From the NCBI RefSeq assembly GCF_000014805.1, contig NC_008570.1, positions 3,663,001 to 3,727,000 on the forward strand: a DNA stretch of 64,000 nt, in the 5' to 3' direction. The translations under genes were made by a program, and so were the position numbers. The notes below the pieces were generated by a model. That model was given only the letters and a program-made list of their open reading frames with translations, was not told the DNA's origin and ran no database searches. Shown piece by piece: positions 54,060 to 64,000 of the stretch; position 1 is the stretch's first letter; every line of letters starts with the position of its first letter. The stretch comes from Aeromonas hydrophila subsp. hydrophila ATCC 7966 (lineage in GTDB: Bacteria > Pseudomonadota > Gammaproteobacteria > Enterobacterales > Aeromonadaceae).

Positions 54060-55274
54060 TCAATCCTGCCTGACCCGAATCCGTTCCGGGCGCGCAATGC
54101 GGGCGCCCCACTCATAGAGCAGGAAGGTAAACAGGCAGAGCACCGCCATCAGCACATAGAGCGCCTGACCGCCCCACACGGCAAGGATCCAGCCCCCCAG
54201 TAGAGCGCCGATGGCGCCACCCAGCCCGGCCAGCGCACCGGCACCGAAGTAGCTCCCCTTCAGGTGCGGGGGCGACATCTGATCGATCAGCACGTTGAGC
54301 AGTGGAAACAGTATGGTCTCCCCCACGCTCAGCATCAGTACCGCCCCGACCCAGTGCGACCACTGCTGCGGATCCCCCAGCGCAAACAGCACCTGAGCCC
54401 CCAAGAACAGGGTGATGCCGACCTGCAGGCGCACCTTGCCCGGCCAGCGGGCGAGCAGATGCAGCAGCGGAAATTGCAGCAAGACCACGGTCAGAGCGTT
54501 GGTGGCCACCAGAAGGGCGATGAGGCTCGCTACCTCTGGCGTCCCGGCCCGGGTCAGGTACTGCACCAGCGGTGAGTGGAACTGGGAATAGACCAGGTTC
54601 ATCAGCAGGTTGGCCAGCACCAGCAGCAAGAAGCCCCGGTCCAGCCACAGCACCTTGATGGCCGCACGCAAGCCCAGCTCACTGCCGTGGGTCGCCACTA
54701 CCCTGCTTTGCGCAAATCCCCAGAGGAAGGCTGATCCCAGCAGCAGATAGCTGCTACTCAGCAGCAGGAAGGTCTGCTGCTGGGCACTGATGCCGAGGGT
54801 CACCCCCAGCAGGGGGCCGAGAGCCGCCCCCAGGTTGAGCAGGAAGTAACGCAGGTGCAGCGCCAGCTCGCGGGCCTTGGCCGAGGCCAGGCTGTCGGCC
54901 ATCAGCGCCTTGCCGGGCGCATCGATGAGCCCGGAGGAGAGGCCGCTGCCGAGTACCCCGAGTCCAAGCCAGAGCACCGAATGGGAGAAGCCGAGCAGGC
55001 CGTAGCAGAGCACCGAAACCAGACAACCCGCCAGCAGGATGTTGCGCCGCCCCAGCTTGTCGGACAGCCAGCCGCCATAGAAGCTGACCAGGGTAGAGAT
55101 GGCGGCAGTCGCCCCCAGCATGGCGCCGATGGCGGTCGCCGAGAGGCCATACTCCCGATAGAGCAAGATGGAGAGAAACGGCCAAACCATGTAATAGCTG
55201 GTGCGCACCATGAAGGTGCCCAGGATCACGGTCCAGACCAGGGGAGGAAACTGCCTGAGGAGGGCCCACGACAT
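54060..55274 (-). CDS. MFS transporter (drug:H+ antiporter-1 type)
   Basis: Inner-membrane transporter of 404 residues with 12 predicted membrane segments. Family motif A reads GGWLSDKLGRRNILLAG after segment 2, and segment 5 carries LRYFLLNLGAALGPLLG. Substrate unknown. The start MSWALL is preceded by GGAG seven bases upstream; the longer frame lacks a site. Convergent with the globin DGC three bases away. Confidence 0.88.
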   Translation of the reverse strand: MSWALLRQFPPLVWTVILGTFMVRTSYYMVWPFLSILLYREYGLSATAIGAMLGATAAISTLVSFYGGWLSDKLGRRNILLAGCLVSVLCYGLLGFSHSVLWLGLGVLGSGLSSGLIDAPGKALMADSLASAKARELALHLRYFLLNLGAALGPLLGVTLGISAQQQTFLLLSSSYLLLGSAFLWGFAQSRVVATHGSELGLRAAIKVLWLDRGFLLLVLANLLMNLVYSQFHSPLVQYLTRAGTPEVASLIALLVATNALTVVLLQFPLLHLLARWPGKVRLQVGITLFLGAQVLFALGDPQQWSHWVGAVLMLSVGETILFPLLNVLIDQMSPPHLKGSYFGAGALAGLGGAIGALLGGWILAVWGGQALYVLMAVLCLFTFLLYEWGARIARPERIRVRQD

Positions 55275-55360
55275 CACACTGCTCCTTGTTGCCCGTCGCA
55301 CGGGAAGCCTATCGTTATAACAAGAGGTCTCAAAGGAGACAACATCAAGCCACAAATATA

Positions 55361-55389
55361 AAAAAAGCCGACCCTGAGGTCGGCTTTTT
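55361..55389 (-). terminator. Intrinsic terminator of the rimP-pnp operon
   Basis: Stem AGCCGACC / GGTCGGCT, loop CTGA, with six A before it on the plus strand (a T-run for the minus strand) and TTTTT on the other side. It lies 15 bases past the pnp stop. Confidence 0.9.
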
Positions 55390-55403
55390 CACGGCTCGGC
55401 GGC

Positions 55404-57542
55404 TTATTCGGCGGCCGGCTCTTCGACGGCGGCAACAGCCGGCTCGGCTGCGGCTTCGGTCGGGGCGTTCGCTTCCTTGATGGAGAGACGCACGCGGCCC
55501 TGACGGTCCACTTCCAGTACCTTCACCTTCACCACGTCACCGATCTTCAGATAGTCGGCCACGTTCTGCACGCGTGCATCGGTGATCTGGGAGATGTGCA
55601 CCAGACCATCCTTGCCCGGCAGGATGTTGACGAAGGCACCGAAGTCAGCCAGACGTACAACCTTGCCTTCGTAGATGCGGTTCACTTCGATCTCGGCGGT
55701 GATGGCCTCGATACGGCGGATCGCTTCCTTGGCGGCATCACCGTCAACGGCGGCGATGCGGACGGTACCGTCATCATCCAGCTCGATGTTGGTGCCGGTC
55801 TCTTCGGTCAGGGCACGGATCACGGAGCCACCTTTACCGATGACGTCCTTGATCTTCTCCGGGTTGATCTTGATGGTGTGGATGCGCGGGGCGAAATCGG
55901 AGATCTCGGCACGCGGCGCCTGGATGGCTTCGTCCATCACTTTCAGGATGTGCAGGCGAGCACCACGAGCTTGCTTCAGGGCAATCTCCATGATCTCTTT
56001 GGTGATGCCTTCGATCTTGATGTCCATCTGCAGTGCGGTCACACCTTCGGTGGTACCGGCAACCTTGAAGTCCATGTCGCCCAGGTGATCTTCGTCACCC
56101 AGGATGTCGGACAGCACGACGAAACCTTCTTCTTCCTTCACCAGACCCATGGCGATACCGGCAACGGAGGCCTTGATCGGCACACCGGCGTCCATCAGCG
56201 CCAGGGAGGAACCACAGACGGAGGCCATGGAGGAGGAGCCGTTGGATTCGGTGATTTCAGAGACCACGCGTACCACGTACGGGAACTCGTCGGCGCTCGG
56301 CATCACGGCAGCAACGCCGCGCTTGGCCAGACGACCGTGACCGATCTCACGACGTTTCGGGCTACCCATCATGCCGGTCTCACCGACGCAGTATGGCGGG
56401 AAGTTGTAGTGCAGCATGAAGCGATCGGCACGGTTGCCGGTCAGCTCGTCGATGTTCTGGGCGTCACGCTCGGTACCCAGAGTGGCAACGACCATGGCCT
56501 GAGTCTCACCACGGGTGAACAGGGCGGAGCCGTGAGCACGCGGCAGTACGCCGGTGGCGACGGACAGCGCGCGGATCATCTCCGGATCGCGACCATCGAT
56601 GCGCGGCTCACCACGTACGACGCGACCACGGACGATGCGGCTTTCCAGGCTGTGGAACTCTTCGCCGATCTTCTTGGCATCTTCTTCCACACCGGAAGCG
56701 ATGACTTGCTCAACCACGCGAGCCTTGATGGCACCGATGGTTTCGTAACGCACGGCTTTCTCGGTGATGCGGTAGGCTTCACCCAGCTCGGCTGTCGCCA
56801 GCTCGGCAACCTTGGCTTTCAGCGCTTCGTTGACGGCAGGAGCAGTCCAGTTCCACGGCTTGGTGCCGACGTCGGCAGCGAATTCGTTGATGGCGTTGAT
56901 AACGGCCTGCATCTGCTCGTGACCGAATACCACGGCACCCAGCATCACCTCTTCGGAGAGGATGGCCGCTTCGGATTCAACCATCAGCACGGCGTTGGCG
57001 GTACCGGCAACTACCAGATCCAGATCGCTCTGCGGCAGTTCGGTCGTGGTCGGGTTCAGCACGTACTGACCGTTCATGTAACCCACGCGGGCTGCACCGA
57101 TCGGGCCGCCGAACGGGATACCGGAGATGGCCAGCGCCGCGGAGGCACCGATCATGGCAACGATGTCGGGAGAAACGGCCGGGTTCACGGACATGACGGT
57201 GGCAACCACCTGAACCTCATTGAGGAAGCCTTCCGGGAACAGCGGACGAATAGGACGGTCGATCAGACGGGAGATCAGGGTCTCGCCTTCGCTCGGACGG
57301 CCTTCACGACGGAAGAAACCACCCGGGATACGACCAGCAGCATAGGTACGCTCCTGGTAGTTGACGGTCAGCGGGAAGAAATCACGGCCGTGATCGGCCT
57401 CTTTCTTGCCAACTACGGTCACAAATACGCAGGTATCGTCCATGCTGACCATGACGGCCGCAGTGGCTTGACGGGCCATCACTCCGGTTTCCAGAGTGAC
57501 GGTGTGTTGACCGTACTGGAATGACTTTACAATAGGATTCAC
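55404..57542 (-). CDS. pnp: Polynucleotide phosphorylase
   Basis: 3'-5' exoribonuclease of the degradosome that degrades RNA with phosphate. The 712 residues hold two RNase PH domains ([39 protein letters not shown]), a KH domain with [10 protein letters not shown], and an S1 domain ([29 protein letters not shown]), then an Ala/Glu-rich tail. The start is a GTG giving [13 protein letters not shown], aligned with E. coli LNPIVRKFQYGQH, with an AAGGAAA site; the ATG 27 codons upstream is not used by homologues. Confidence 0.96.
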   Translation of the reverse strand: MNPIVKSFQYGQHTVTLETGVMARQATAAVMVSMDDTCVFVTVVGKKEADHGRDFFPLTVNYQERTYAAGRIPGGFFRREGRPSEGETLISRLIDRPIRPLFPEGFLNEVQVVATVMSVNPAVSPDIVAMIGASAALAISGIPFGGPIGAARVGYMNGQYVLNPTTTELPQSDLDLVVAGTANAVLMVESEAAILSEEVMLGAVVFGHEQMQAVINAINEFAADVGTKPWNWTAPAVNEALKAKVAELATAELGEAYRITEKAVRYETIGAIKARVVEQVIASGVEEDAKKIGEEFHSLESRIVRGRVVRGEPRIDGRDPEMIRALSVATGVLPRAHGSALFTRGETQAMVVATLGTERDAQNIDELTGNRADRFMLHYNFPPYCVGETGMMGSPKRREIGHGRLAKRGVAAVMPSADEFPYVVRVVSEITESNGSSSMASVCGSSLALMDAGVPIKASVAGIAMGLVKEEEGFVVLSDILGDEDHLGDMDFKVAGTTEGVTALQMDIKIEGITKEIMEIALKQARGARLHILKVMDEAIQAPRAEISDFAPRIHTIKINPEKIKDVIGKGGSVIRALTEETGTNIELDDDGTVRIAAVDGDAAKEAIRRIEAITAEIEVNRIYEGKVVRLADFGAFVNILPGKDGLVHISQITDARVQNVADYLKIGDVVKVKVLEVDRQGRVRLSIKEANAPTEAAAEPAVAAVEEPAAE

Positions 57543-57655
57543 GTGAATTTCCTTTTTACAATTTGGCGCTTTAAATTCGCGTGCAAGTATACTTGATTCG
57601 ATGCAAAAGGTAAGCAGCGACACAAATTCTGTGAGGGCGGCAACAGCCTGACGCG

Positions 57656-57690
57656 CAATAAAAAAGGGGAACCCGGAGGTTCCCCTTTTT
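57656..57690 (-). terminator. Terminator/processing hairpin between rpsO and pnp
   Basis: Stem AAAAAGGGGAACC / GGTTCCCCTTTTT with loop CGGA, T-run on the minus strand. It ends rpsO transcription partly; in E. coli the same spot has a terminator plus an RNase III site controlling pnp. Confidence 0.88.
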
Positions 57691-57709
57691 CGCGAAATCT
57701 GATGGTCGA

Positions 57710-57979
57710 TTAACGACGCAGACCCAGCTTGGCGATCAGAGCAGCGTAACGCTGAACGTCTTTACGCTTCAGGTAGTCCAGCAGCTTACGACGCTGGGAA
57801 ACCATGCGCAGCAGACCGCGACGACCGTGGTGATCCTTGGAGTGCTCCTTGAAGTGACCTTGCAGATGGTTGATCTGGGCAGTCAGCAGGGCAACTTGCA
57901 CTTCGGGGGAGCCAGTGTCGTTGGCGCAACGAGCGTTGTCAGCAACGATTTGAGCTTTGATCTCAGCATTTAGAGACAT
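57710..57979 (-). CDS. rpsO: 30S ribosomal protein S15
   Basis: Primary 16S rRNA-binding protein of the 30S platform, 89 residues. The sequence is typical: [38 protein letters not shown] in part, and the C-terminal [24 protein letters not shown]. Preceded by its own promoter (58049-58077) inside the larger operon. Confidence 0.98.
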   Translation of the reverse strand: MSLNAEIKAQIVADNARCANDTGSPEVQVALLTAQINHLQGHFKEHSKDHHGRRGLLRMVSQRRKLLDYLKRKDVQRYAALIAKLGLRR

Positions 57980-58048
57980 GGTATTACTCCAGTAGAGTGT
58001 TTAAAGGTTCACAGCCAATCTCTAATTCAGCCGTGAAATGAGGGCGGT

Positions 58049-58077
58049 ATCATAATCGTCCCCGTCACTTTTCGCAA
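58049..58077 (-). promoter_or_regulatory. Promoter of rpsO
   Basis: On the minus strand TTGCGA (58077-58072), 17-base spacer, TATGAT (58054-58049), about 70 bases upstream of the rpsO start. A separate rpsO promoter is usual in this operon. Confidence 0.7.
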
Positions 58078-58123
58078 CGGGAAAGAGCCACAACGGCCAA
58101 CACGCGTCGATACCGCCTGAGGA

Positions 58124-59083
58124 TCACTCCTCGTCGTGTTCGTCGTGATAACGCACCAGACGCTTGGGCGCCACACGCCCCTCGTCGTCGATCTCGCCCA
58201 CGCCGATGAACTCGCGCTCCGGACCGACCGTCATGCGCACCTGACCGCTCTGCGGCGCCCCGGCGACCTGCACGGCCTGGCCCTGGTTCACATAGGCGGC
58301 CACGGCGGCCAGCATGTTCACCTCGGGCAGGCTTGCCACGGCGGTGTCCATCGGCAGCAGCAGCGGATCCAGCTGCTCACGCGGCGGAATGCTTTCGGCC
58401 TTGGCCTGCTCGAAGATGCACTCGAGTTGTTCCAGAGTCAGCATCCGCTCATAGGGATAGCTGGCCACCTGGGTACGGCGCAACTGGGTGACGTGCGCGC
58501 CGCAGCCCAGCACCTCCCCCAGATCGTCCACCAGGGAGCGGATGTAGGTACCCTTGCTGCAGTGCACCTCCAGTTTGACCTCGTCCCCTTCAAAGCTGAT
58601 GAGCTTGAGCTCGAACACCGTGATGGGGCGGGCTTCCCGCTCGATCTCGATGCCTTCACGGGCGTACTCGTAGAGTGGGCGACCGTTGTGCTTGAGGGCG
58701 GAGTACATGGACGGCACCTGCATGATGGGGCCGCGGAATTGGTCCAGCGACTCGATCAGGGTACCCACGGCCACGTTCACCGGCCGGGTGGAGACCACCT
58801 CGCCATCGGAGTCGCTGGTATTGGTACGCTCGCCCAGCTTGGCGGTCACCTCGTAGCGCTTGTCCGCTTCCAGCAGATACTGGGAGAACTTGGTGGCTTC
58901 GCCGAGGCAGATCGGCAGCATGCCGGTTGCCAGCGGGTCCAGGGCGCCGGTGTGGCCGGCCTTGGCGGCGTTGTAGATCCGCTTGACCTTCTGCAACACA
59001 TCGTTGGAGGTCAGCCCGGTCGGCTTGTCCAGCAGCAGGATACCGTGCACGTCACGGCCCTTGAAACGACGTCTACGAGACAT
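58124..59083 (-). CDS. truB: tRNA pseudouridine-55 synthase
   Basis: Makes pseudouridine 55 in the T-arm of tRNAs. The 319 residues have motif II with the catalytic Asp ([18 protein letters not shown]), [13 protein letters not shown], and the C-terminal PUA-like domain. The chosen start ([14 protein letters not shown]) gives family length; the ATG 28 codons upstream lies in rbfA. One base separates it from rbfA stop. Confidence 0.96.
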   Translation of the reverse strand: MSRRRRFKGRDVHGILLLDKPTGLTSNDVLQKVKRIYNAAKAGHTGALDPLATGMLPICLGEATKFSQYLLEADKRYEVTAKLGERTNTSDSDGEVVSTRPVNVAVGTLIESLDQFRGPIMQVPSMYSALKHNGRPLYEYAREGIEIEREARPITVFELKLISFEGDEVKLEVHCSKGTYIRSLVDDLGEVLGCGAHVTQLRRTQVASYPYERMLTLEQLECIFEQAKAESIPPREQLDPLLLPMDTAVASLPEVNMLAAVAAYVNQGQAVQVAGAPQSGQVRMTVGPEREFIGVGEIDDEGRVAPKRLVRYHDEHDEE

Positions 59084-59084
59084 C

Positions 59085-59519
59085 TCAGGCGTTATCCTCA
59101 GTAGTTTCATCCGGCGCGGCATCGTCTTCTTCACGACCGGATTCGGCCATGCGACGCTTGTCTTCACGGATGGTGTTGGTCACCAGGTTGGAGAGACGCA
59201 TCCCCTCGACCAGGGTCTGGTCGTAGAAGAAACGCAGCTCGGGCACCACACGCAGACGCATGGCGCTGCCCAGCAGGCTGCGGATGTAACCAGCGGCTTC
59301 CGTCAGCGCCTTGAGCCCTTCCTTGATGCGCTCGGCATCATTTTCCAGCTGCAAGAAGGTGACATACACCTTGGCGTAATTGAGGTCACGGGACACTTCC
59401 ACATCGGAAACGGTCACCATGCCGATGCGCGGATCCTTGACCTCGCGCTGCAGAATGAGCGCGATTTCACGCTGGATCTGCTGTCCGACCCGACGGGTCC
59501 GGCTAAATTCTCTGGCCAT
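59085..59519 (-). CDS. rbfA: 30S ribosome-binding factor RbfA
   Basis: KH-fold protein that helps mature the 16S 5' end and is needed at low temperature. 144 residues: [48 protein letters not shown] and [15 protein letters not shown] are characteristic, with an acidic C-terminal tail. Normal length and position between infB and truB. Confidence 0.96.
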   Translation of the reverse strand: MAREFSRTRRVGQQIQREIALILQREVKDPRIGMVTVSDVEVSRDLNYAKVYVTFLQLENDAERIKEGLKALTEAAGYIRSLLGSAMRLRVVPELRFFYDQTLVEGMRLSNLVTNTIREDKRRMAESGREEDDAAPDETTEDNA

Positions 59520-59538
59520 ATTCTATCCTGCGATAAAA

Positions 59539-59554
59539 GGGGGCCGCGGCCCCC
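59539..59554. other. GC hairpin between infB and rbfA
   Basis: Perfect 16-base palindrome GGGGGCCGCGGCCCCC in the 55-base infB-rbfA gap. No T-run; it may slow transcription or protect mRNA ends. Confidence 0.5.
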
Positions 59555-59574
59555 TATTTAATCTGACTCCAGCC

Positions 59575-62268
59575 TTACAGAGTCCGTTGGATTTCAACGG
59601 TCTCGTAAACTTCGATCTGGTCGCCTTCGCGTACGTCGTTGTAGTTCTTGACCGCGATACCACACTCGTAACCGTTCTTGACTTCGTTGACGTCATCCTT
59701 GAAGCGACGCAGGGATTCCAGCTCGCCTTCATAGATAACCACGTTGTCGCGCAGAACGCGAATGCGGTTGGAACGCTTGACCACACCTTCGGTGACCATA
59801 CAGCCGGCCACGGCACCAAACTTCGGTGACTTGAACACGCTGCGCACTTCGGCCAGACCGATGATTTCCTGACGGTACTCGGGGGCCAGCATGCCGCTCA
59901 TGGCCTGCTTCACTTCGTCGATCAGGTCATAGATGACGGAGTAGTAACGCAGATCCAGGCTCTCGGCCTCGATGACCTTGCGTGCAGAGGCATCGGCACG
60001 GACGTTGAAGCCCACCAGGATGGCGCTGGACGCGGCAGCCAGGGTAGCGTCGGTTTCGGTGATACCACCCACGCCGGAACCCACGATCTTCACCTTCACT
60101 TCGTCGGTGGAGAGCTTGACCAGGGCATCGCAGATCGCTTCCACGGAACCCTGTACGTCGGCCTTGATCACCACGTTCACTTCGGACACTTCGCCCTCGG
60201 TCATGTTGGCGAACATGTTTTCCAGCTTGGCCTTCTGCTGGCGAGCCAGCTTGACTTCGCGGAACTTGCCTTGACGGTAGAGCGCCACTTCACGGGCTTT
60301 CTTCTCGTCACGCACGACAGTGGCTTCGTCACCGGCAGAGGGAACGCCGGACAGGCCGAGGATTTCCACCGGCAGGGACGGACCTGCTTCCTTGATCTCG
60401 CGACCCAGCTCGTCACGCATGGCACGGACACGACCATATTCCAGGCCGCACAGCACGATGTCGCCCTGACGCAGGGTACCTTCTTGTACCAGCACGGTAG
60501 CAACCGGGCCACGACCCTTGTCCAGGAAGGACTCGATCACGACGCCGTTGGCCATGCCGTCAACCACGGCTTTCAGCTCCAGTACTTCGGACTGGATCAG
60601 GATGGCTTCCAGCAGGTCATCAATGCCCTGGCCGGATTTGGCGGAGACATGGACGAACTGGCAATCGCCACCCCAGTCTTCGGACATGACGTTGTAACGG
60701 GCCAGCTCGGTCTTGACGCGATCCGGATCCGCTTCCGGCTTGTCGATCTTGTTGACCGCCACTACCAAGGGCACTTCAGCGGCCTTGGCGTGCTGAATGG
60801 CTTCGATGGTTTGCGGCATCACGCCATCATCGGCAGCAACGACCAGCACCACAATATCAGTCGCCTTGGCACCACGAGCACGCATGGAGGTAAACGCCGC
60901 GTGACCCGGGGTATCCAGGAAGGTGATCATGCCACTGTCGGTTTCGACGTGGTAAGCACCGATATGCTGGGTAATACCACCGGCTTCACCCGCAGCAACC
61001 TTGGCCTTGCGGATGTAGTCCAGCAGAGAGGTCTTGCCGTGGTCGACGTGACCCATGATGGTCACGACCGGCGCGCGCGGCTTGGCTTCGGAGGTCTCGT
61101 CACGATCGGACAGTACCGCCTCTTCCAGCTCGTTCTCGCGGCGCAGCACCACCTTGTGACCCATCTCCTCGGCGACCAGCTGAGCGGTCTCCTGGTCGAT
61201 CACCTGGTTGATGGTGGCCATGGCACCCATCTTCATCATCACCTTGATGACTTCAACGCCCTTGACGGCCATCTTGTTGGCGAGCTCTGCCACAGTGATG
61301 GTTTCGCCAATCACCACGTCGCGGTTCACCGCGGCCGCCGGCTTGTTGAAGCCGTGCTTCATGGCGTTCGGAGTGGCGACCTTGCCACGCTTGCCCTTGC
61401 GAGCACGCGGGTTGCGCGCATCGCGATCGTCTTCACGACGACCGGCCTTTTTCGGGCCCTTGGCAGCAGCGGCAGTGCGGCGGCTGGTTTCTTCCTTACG
61501 ATCCAACTCATCTTCAGCCGCCTGAGCGTGCTTGTTGGTGGTCAGATGGTAATCGCTGCTCTCTTTGGCGCGAGCGGCTTCTTCTTCAGCCCAGCGGGCT
61601 GCGTTCTGTTCCGCCATGACACGAGCCTCTTCGGCTTTCTTCGCGGCGAGTTCCTCAGCCTTGGTCAAGGCTGCTTGTTCTTGTTGGCGCTTCAGTTCTT
61701 CTGCTTCGCGCTTGGCCATCTTTTCTGCCTCTTGCTGAGCTGTGCTACCGGCTGCTTTGGCGGGCTGTTGAGCCTGTCGAGCCTTTTGTTGTGCCTCGAT
61801 CCGCGCCTTTTCCTCAGCTTCACGACGAGCCTGCTCAGCCTCACGGCGAGCCTTCTCTTCAGCGTCGAGACGGGCCTTCTCTTCGGCCTCGCGACGAGCT
61901 TTTTCTTCTGCTTCCAAACGCGCTGTTTCCTCGGCTTCCGCCTGGCGCTGTTCATCTTCCAGCGCCGAACGTCTTACATAGGTGCGAGACTTGCGCACTT
62001 CTACCTGCACTTCCTTGTTCTTGCCGCCAGTCCCCTGAACACTGATGGTGCTCTTGGTCTTGCGCTGCAAGGTCATGCGGGCAGGTGCGGCGACCTCGTC
62101 ACCTCCATGCTGTTTCTTCAGATGGGCCAGCAGTGTCTGTTTCTCAGACTCGCTGACCATGTCGTCGGCCTTGCTCTTGCTGATACCGGCATCGACAAAC
62201 TGCTGGAGAAGACGATCAACCGGTGTGTCGATGTCAGTGGCAAGTTGTTTGACTGATACTTCTGCCAT
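59575..62268 (-). CDS. infB: Translation initiation factor IF-2
   Basis: GTPase that brings fMet-tRNA to the 30S subunit. The 897 residues have an N-terminal IF2N domain ([24 protein letters not shown]), a highly charged repeat linker ([20 protein letters not shown] and more, residues about 115-250), a second IF2N domain, and the G domain: G1 [13 protein letters not shown]3 [10 protein letters not shown]4 [13 protein letters not shown]5 [12 protein letters not shown], then EF-Tu-like domains. Start has GGAGGAAA. Internal starts for shorter forms, known in E. coli, are possible but not called. Confidence 0.97.
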   Translation of the reverse strand: MAEVSVKQLATDIDTPVDRLLQQFVDAGISKSKADDMVSESEKQTLLAHLKKQHGGDEVAAPARMTLQRKTKSTISVQGTGGKNKEVQVEVRKSRTYVRRSALEDEQRQAEAEETARLEAEEKARREAEEKARLDAEEKARREAEQARREAEEKARIEAQQKARQAQQPAKAAGSTAQQEAEKMAKREAEELKRQQEQAALTKAEELAAKKAEEARVMAEQNAARWAEEEAARAKESSDYHLTTNKHAQAAEDELDRKEETSRRTAAAAKGPKKAGRREDDRDARNPRARKGKRGKVATPNAMKHGFNKPAAAVNRDVVIGETITVAELANKMAVKGVEVIKVMMKMGAMATINQVIDQETAQLVAEEMGHKVVLRRENELEEAVLSDRDETSEAKPRAPVVTIMGHVDHGKTSLLDYIRKAKVAAGEAGGITQHIGAYHVETDSGMITFLDTPGHAAFTSMRARGAKATDIVVLVVAADDGVMPQTIEAIQHAKAAEVPLVVAVNKIDKPEADPDRVKTELARYNVMSEDWGGDCQFVHVSAKSGQGIDDLLEAILIQSEVLELKAVVDGMANGVVIESFLDKGRGPVATVLVQEGTLRQGDIVLCGLEYGRVRAMRDELGREIKEAGPSLPVEILGLSGVPSAGDEATVVRDEKKAREVALYRQGKFREVKLARQQKAKLENMFANMTEGEVSEVNVVIKADVQGSVEAICDALVKLSTDEVKVKIVGSGVGGITETDATLAAASSAILVGFNVRADASARKVIEAESLDLRYYSVIYDLIDEVKQAMSGMLAPEYRQEIIGLAEVRSVFKSPKFGAVAGCMVTEGVVKRSNRIRVLRDNVVIYEGELESLRRFKDDVNEVKNGYECGIAVKNYNDVREGDQIEVYETVEIQRTL

Positions 62269-62288
62269 TCATTTTCCTCCGTTTGATC

Positions 62289-63791
62289 TTACTCAGACTG
62301 CTCTTCTCCGAACCAACAGATATTACGAGCAGCCATAATCAGCTCACCGGCTTTCTCTGCCGTCAGCCCTTCAATATCAGCAAGGTCATCGATGCCTTGC
62401 TCTGCCAAATCTTCCAGGGTACCGATGCCGCGAGCGGCCAGTGCGTACGCCATTTCACGGCCAAGGCCGTTCAGATTGAGCAGTTCTTCGGAAGGCTCTA
62501 CACCTTCAAAGGATTCTTCTTTGGCCAAAGCCTTGGTGGTCAGAGCATCTTTGGCGCGTTTGCGCAGCTCTTCCACCATGTCTTCGTCCAGGCCATCGAT
62601 GGCCAGCAGCTCGTTGACCGGCACGAAGGCGATCTCTTCCAGAGTGGAGAAACCCTCTTCCATCAACAGGCTGGCGAAATCGTCATCGATGTCCAGAGTG
62701 CTGGTGAACAGCGTCAGGATGCGGTCGTTCTCGGCCTGGTGCTTGGCACGCATGTCCTCGACGGTCATCACGTTCAGCTCCCAACCGGTCAGCTGGGAAG
62801 CCAGACGCACGTTCTGACCGTTGCGACCGATGGCCTGGGCCAGGTTGGCGGCTTCCACGGCGATGTCCATGGTGTGGTTGTCTTCATCAACGATGATGGA
62901 GGCCACATCGGCAGGCGCCATGGCATTGATCACGTACTGGGCCGGGTTGTCATCGTACAGCACGATGTCGGCGCGCTCGCCGCTCAGCTCGGCGGAGACC
63001 GCCTGAACGCGGGCACCGCGCATGCCGATACAGGCACCGATCGGGTCGATACGACGATCGTTGGTCTTCACCGCGATCTTGGCGCGGGAACCCGGATCAC
63101 GGGCTGCGCCCATGATTTCGATCATCTCTTCACCGATTTCCGGTACTTCGATGCGGAACAGCTCTTTCAGGAAGTCCGGGCTGGAACGGCTGACGAACAG
63201 CTGGGAACCACGGGCTTCCGGACGCACGGCGTAGAGCAGACCACGGATGCGGTCGCCCGGACGGAAGGTCTCGCGCGGCAGCATGTCGTCGCGGAAGATC
63301 ACGGCTTCGGCGTTGCTGCCCAGATCCAGAATCACGTTGTCGCGGTTGCTCTTCTTGACCACGCCGCTGATGATGGTGCCTTCCTTGTCCTTGAACTGGT
63401 CAACGACCTGGGAGCGCTCGGCTTCGCGCACTTTCTGCACGATGACCTGCTTGGCAGTCTGGGTGGTGATGCGGTCGAAGGTGACAGAGTCGATCTGATC
63501 TTCAACGTATTCACCGATCTGGATCTCTGGCTGCTCGATCTGGGCAGCTTCCAGGGTAATCTCGGCGTAGGGGTTTTCCATCGCAGCTTGATCTGCAATG
63601 ACCACCCAGCGGCGATAAGTGTCGTAGTCACCGGTCTTGCGATCGATCTCGACCCGAACTTCAATCTCGCCTTCGTATTTTTTCTTGGTCGCCGTCGCCA
63701 ACGCGGTTTCCAGAGCCTGGAAAATCTTCTCGCGGGGTACCGCCTTCTCGTTGGAAACTGCGTCAACGACCAGCAAAATCTCTTTATTCAT
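62289..63791 (-). CDS. nusA: Transcription termination/antitermination factor NusA
   Basis: Binds RNA polymerase and controls pausing, termination and antitermination. The 500 residues have the N-terminal RNAP-binding domain ([28 protein letters not shown]), S1 domain, KH1/KH2 ([44 protein letters not shown]) and two C-terminal acidic repeats ([48 protein letters not shown]). Family length. Confidence 0.97.
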   Translation of the reverse strand: MNKEILLVVDAVSNEKAVPREKIFQALETALATATKKKYEGEIEVRVEIDRKTGDYDTYRRWVVIADQAAMENPYAEITLEAAQIEQPEIQIGEYVEDQIDSVTFDRITTQTAKQVIVQKVREAERSQVVDQFKDKEGTIISGVVKKSNRDNVILDLGSNAEAVIFRDDMLPRETFRPGDRIRGLLYAVRPEARGSQLFVSRSSPDFLKELFRIEVPEIGEEMIEIMGAARDPGSRAKIAVKTNDRRIDPIGACIGMRGARVQAVSAELSGERADIVLYDDNPAQYVINAMAPADVASIIVDEDNHTMDIAVEAANLAQAIGRNGQNVRLASQLTGWELNVMTVEDMRAKHQAENDRILTLFTSTLDIDDDFASLLMEEGFSTLEEIAFVPVNELLAIDGLDEDMVEELRKRAKDALTTKALAKEESFEGVEPSEELLNLNGLGREMAYALAARGIGTLEDLAEQGIDDLADIEGLTAEKAGELIMAARNICWFGEEQSE

Positions 63792-63805
63792 ATCCGATAG
63801 CCTCG

Positions 63806-64000
63806 TTAACCAAAGTTCGGCACTATGTTCGCTTTTTGGATATTGGTGAAAGCCAACACTTCGTCCTTACCATCTACCGTCAGGGTGATCATGTCGCCCT
63901 GCACAGCTTTGATTACGCCTTTGAACTTGCGGCGGTTGTTTGTTGCCATCCGAAGCGTTACCGCCGCCTCTTGGCCAACGTATTTTTCGAACTGGGCAAC
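63806..64000 (-). CDS. rimP: Ribosome maturation factor RimP (N-terminal part beyond window edge)
   Basis: Only the C-terminal 64 codons are inside the window and no start codon is visible. Reading the minus strand from the edge gives [18 protein letters not shown], then [22 protein letters not shown] and [11 protein letters not shown], stop, which matches the SH3-like C-terminal domain of RimP (30S maturation). Its place directly upstream of nusA is conserved. Confidence 0.92.
   Translation of the reverse strand, partial: VAQFEKYVGQEAAVTLRMATNNRRKFKGVIKAVQGDMITLTVDGKDEVLAFTNIQKANIVPNFG

Noticed and set aside
55596..57524. 642-codon plus-strand frame opposite pnp
   Set aside because: Shadow of pnp; Asp/Gly/His/Thr-rich composition comes from the complementary codons.
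60271..62256. 661-codon plus-strand frame opposite infB
   Set aside because: Shadow of infB; the apparent Phe/Leu/Ser-rich repeats are the reverse complement of the Glu/Ala/Lys repeat linker.

Overview
This 64 kb window is high-GC gammaproteobacterial chromosome. Gene order (leuS-lptE-holA-nadD / rsfS-rlmH-mrdA-rodA-mltB-rlpA-dacA-ybeD-lipB-lipA, fldB-xerD/dsbC-recJ, rimP-nusA-infB-rbfA-truB-rpsO-pnp) and protein sequences point to Aeromonas or a close relative; that assignment is inference from recognised proteins, not a database result. No IS element, prophage, tRNA, rRNA or CRISPR array was seen. Both ends cut genes: leuS lacks about 48 N-terminal codons at the left edge, and rimP lacks its N-terminal part at the right edge.

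Layout. 1-14.9 kb (+): the leuS to lipA supercluster (LPS transport, DNA polymerase delta, NAD synthesis, ribosome silencing and methylation, cell elongation and peptidoglycan enzymes, lipoate synthesis). 15-25 kb: two GNAT acetyltransferases, an RBBP9-type hydrolase, an orphan NqrE subunit with a small membrane protein, a MerR-methyltransferase fusion, recJ, dsbC, mscL, a Cache-GGDEF protein and xerD. 25.4-30.6 kb: fldB, a TldD/TldE-type protease pair, a VOC protein and an L,D-transpeptidase. 30.9-34.0 kb (-): a three-gene isonitrile cluster (isnA-isnB-glycosyltransferase). 34.5-36.9 kb: a patatin-like protein and an EEP-family lipoprotein. 37-44.8 kb: a tetrathionate respiration locus (ttrBCA divergent from ttrSR). 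45-49.5 kb: btsSR and btsT (pyruvate sensing and uptake). 49.6-55.3 kb: pepE, fumC, yqjC-like, a DsrE protein, a globin-coupled diguanylate cyclase and an MFS transporter. 55.4-64 kb (-): the rimP-pnp translation/RNA operon.

The most unusual pattern is in the first 14 kb. At three tightly coupled junctions (lptE/holA, rodA/mltB, lipB/lipA), and probably a fourth (rlmH/mrdA), a mini-ORF of 15-47 codons sits between the genes. Its end resembles the end of the upstream gene and, in the three clear cases, its start resembles the start of the downstream gene. In those three its start and/or stop overlaps the neighbouring stop or start codon. This is the A-[b'a']-B layout expected from tandem duplication across a gene junction, and the copies look to be of different ages.

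The accessory system of most interest is the isonitrile cluster: an IsnA/PvcA-type isocyanide synthase, a TauD-type Fe(II)/2-oxoglutarate oxygenase and a GT1 glycosyltransferase, preceded by an AT-rich region with a perfect FNR-type box. It should make a glycosylated vinyl-isonitrile of the rhabduscin/byelyankacin kind. With ttr (tetrathionate), a globin-coupled diguanylate cyclase and BtsSR/BtsT, the window is rich in functions for low-oxygen or host-associated life.
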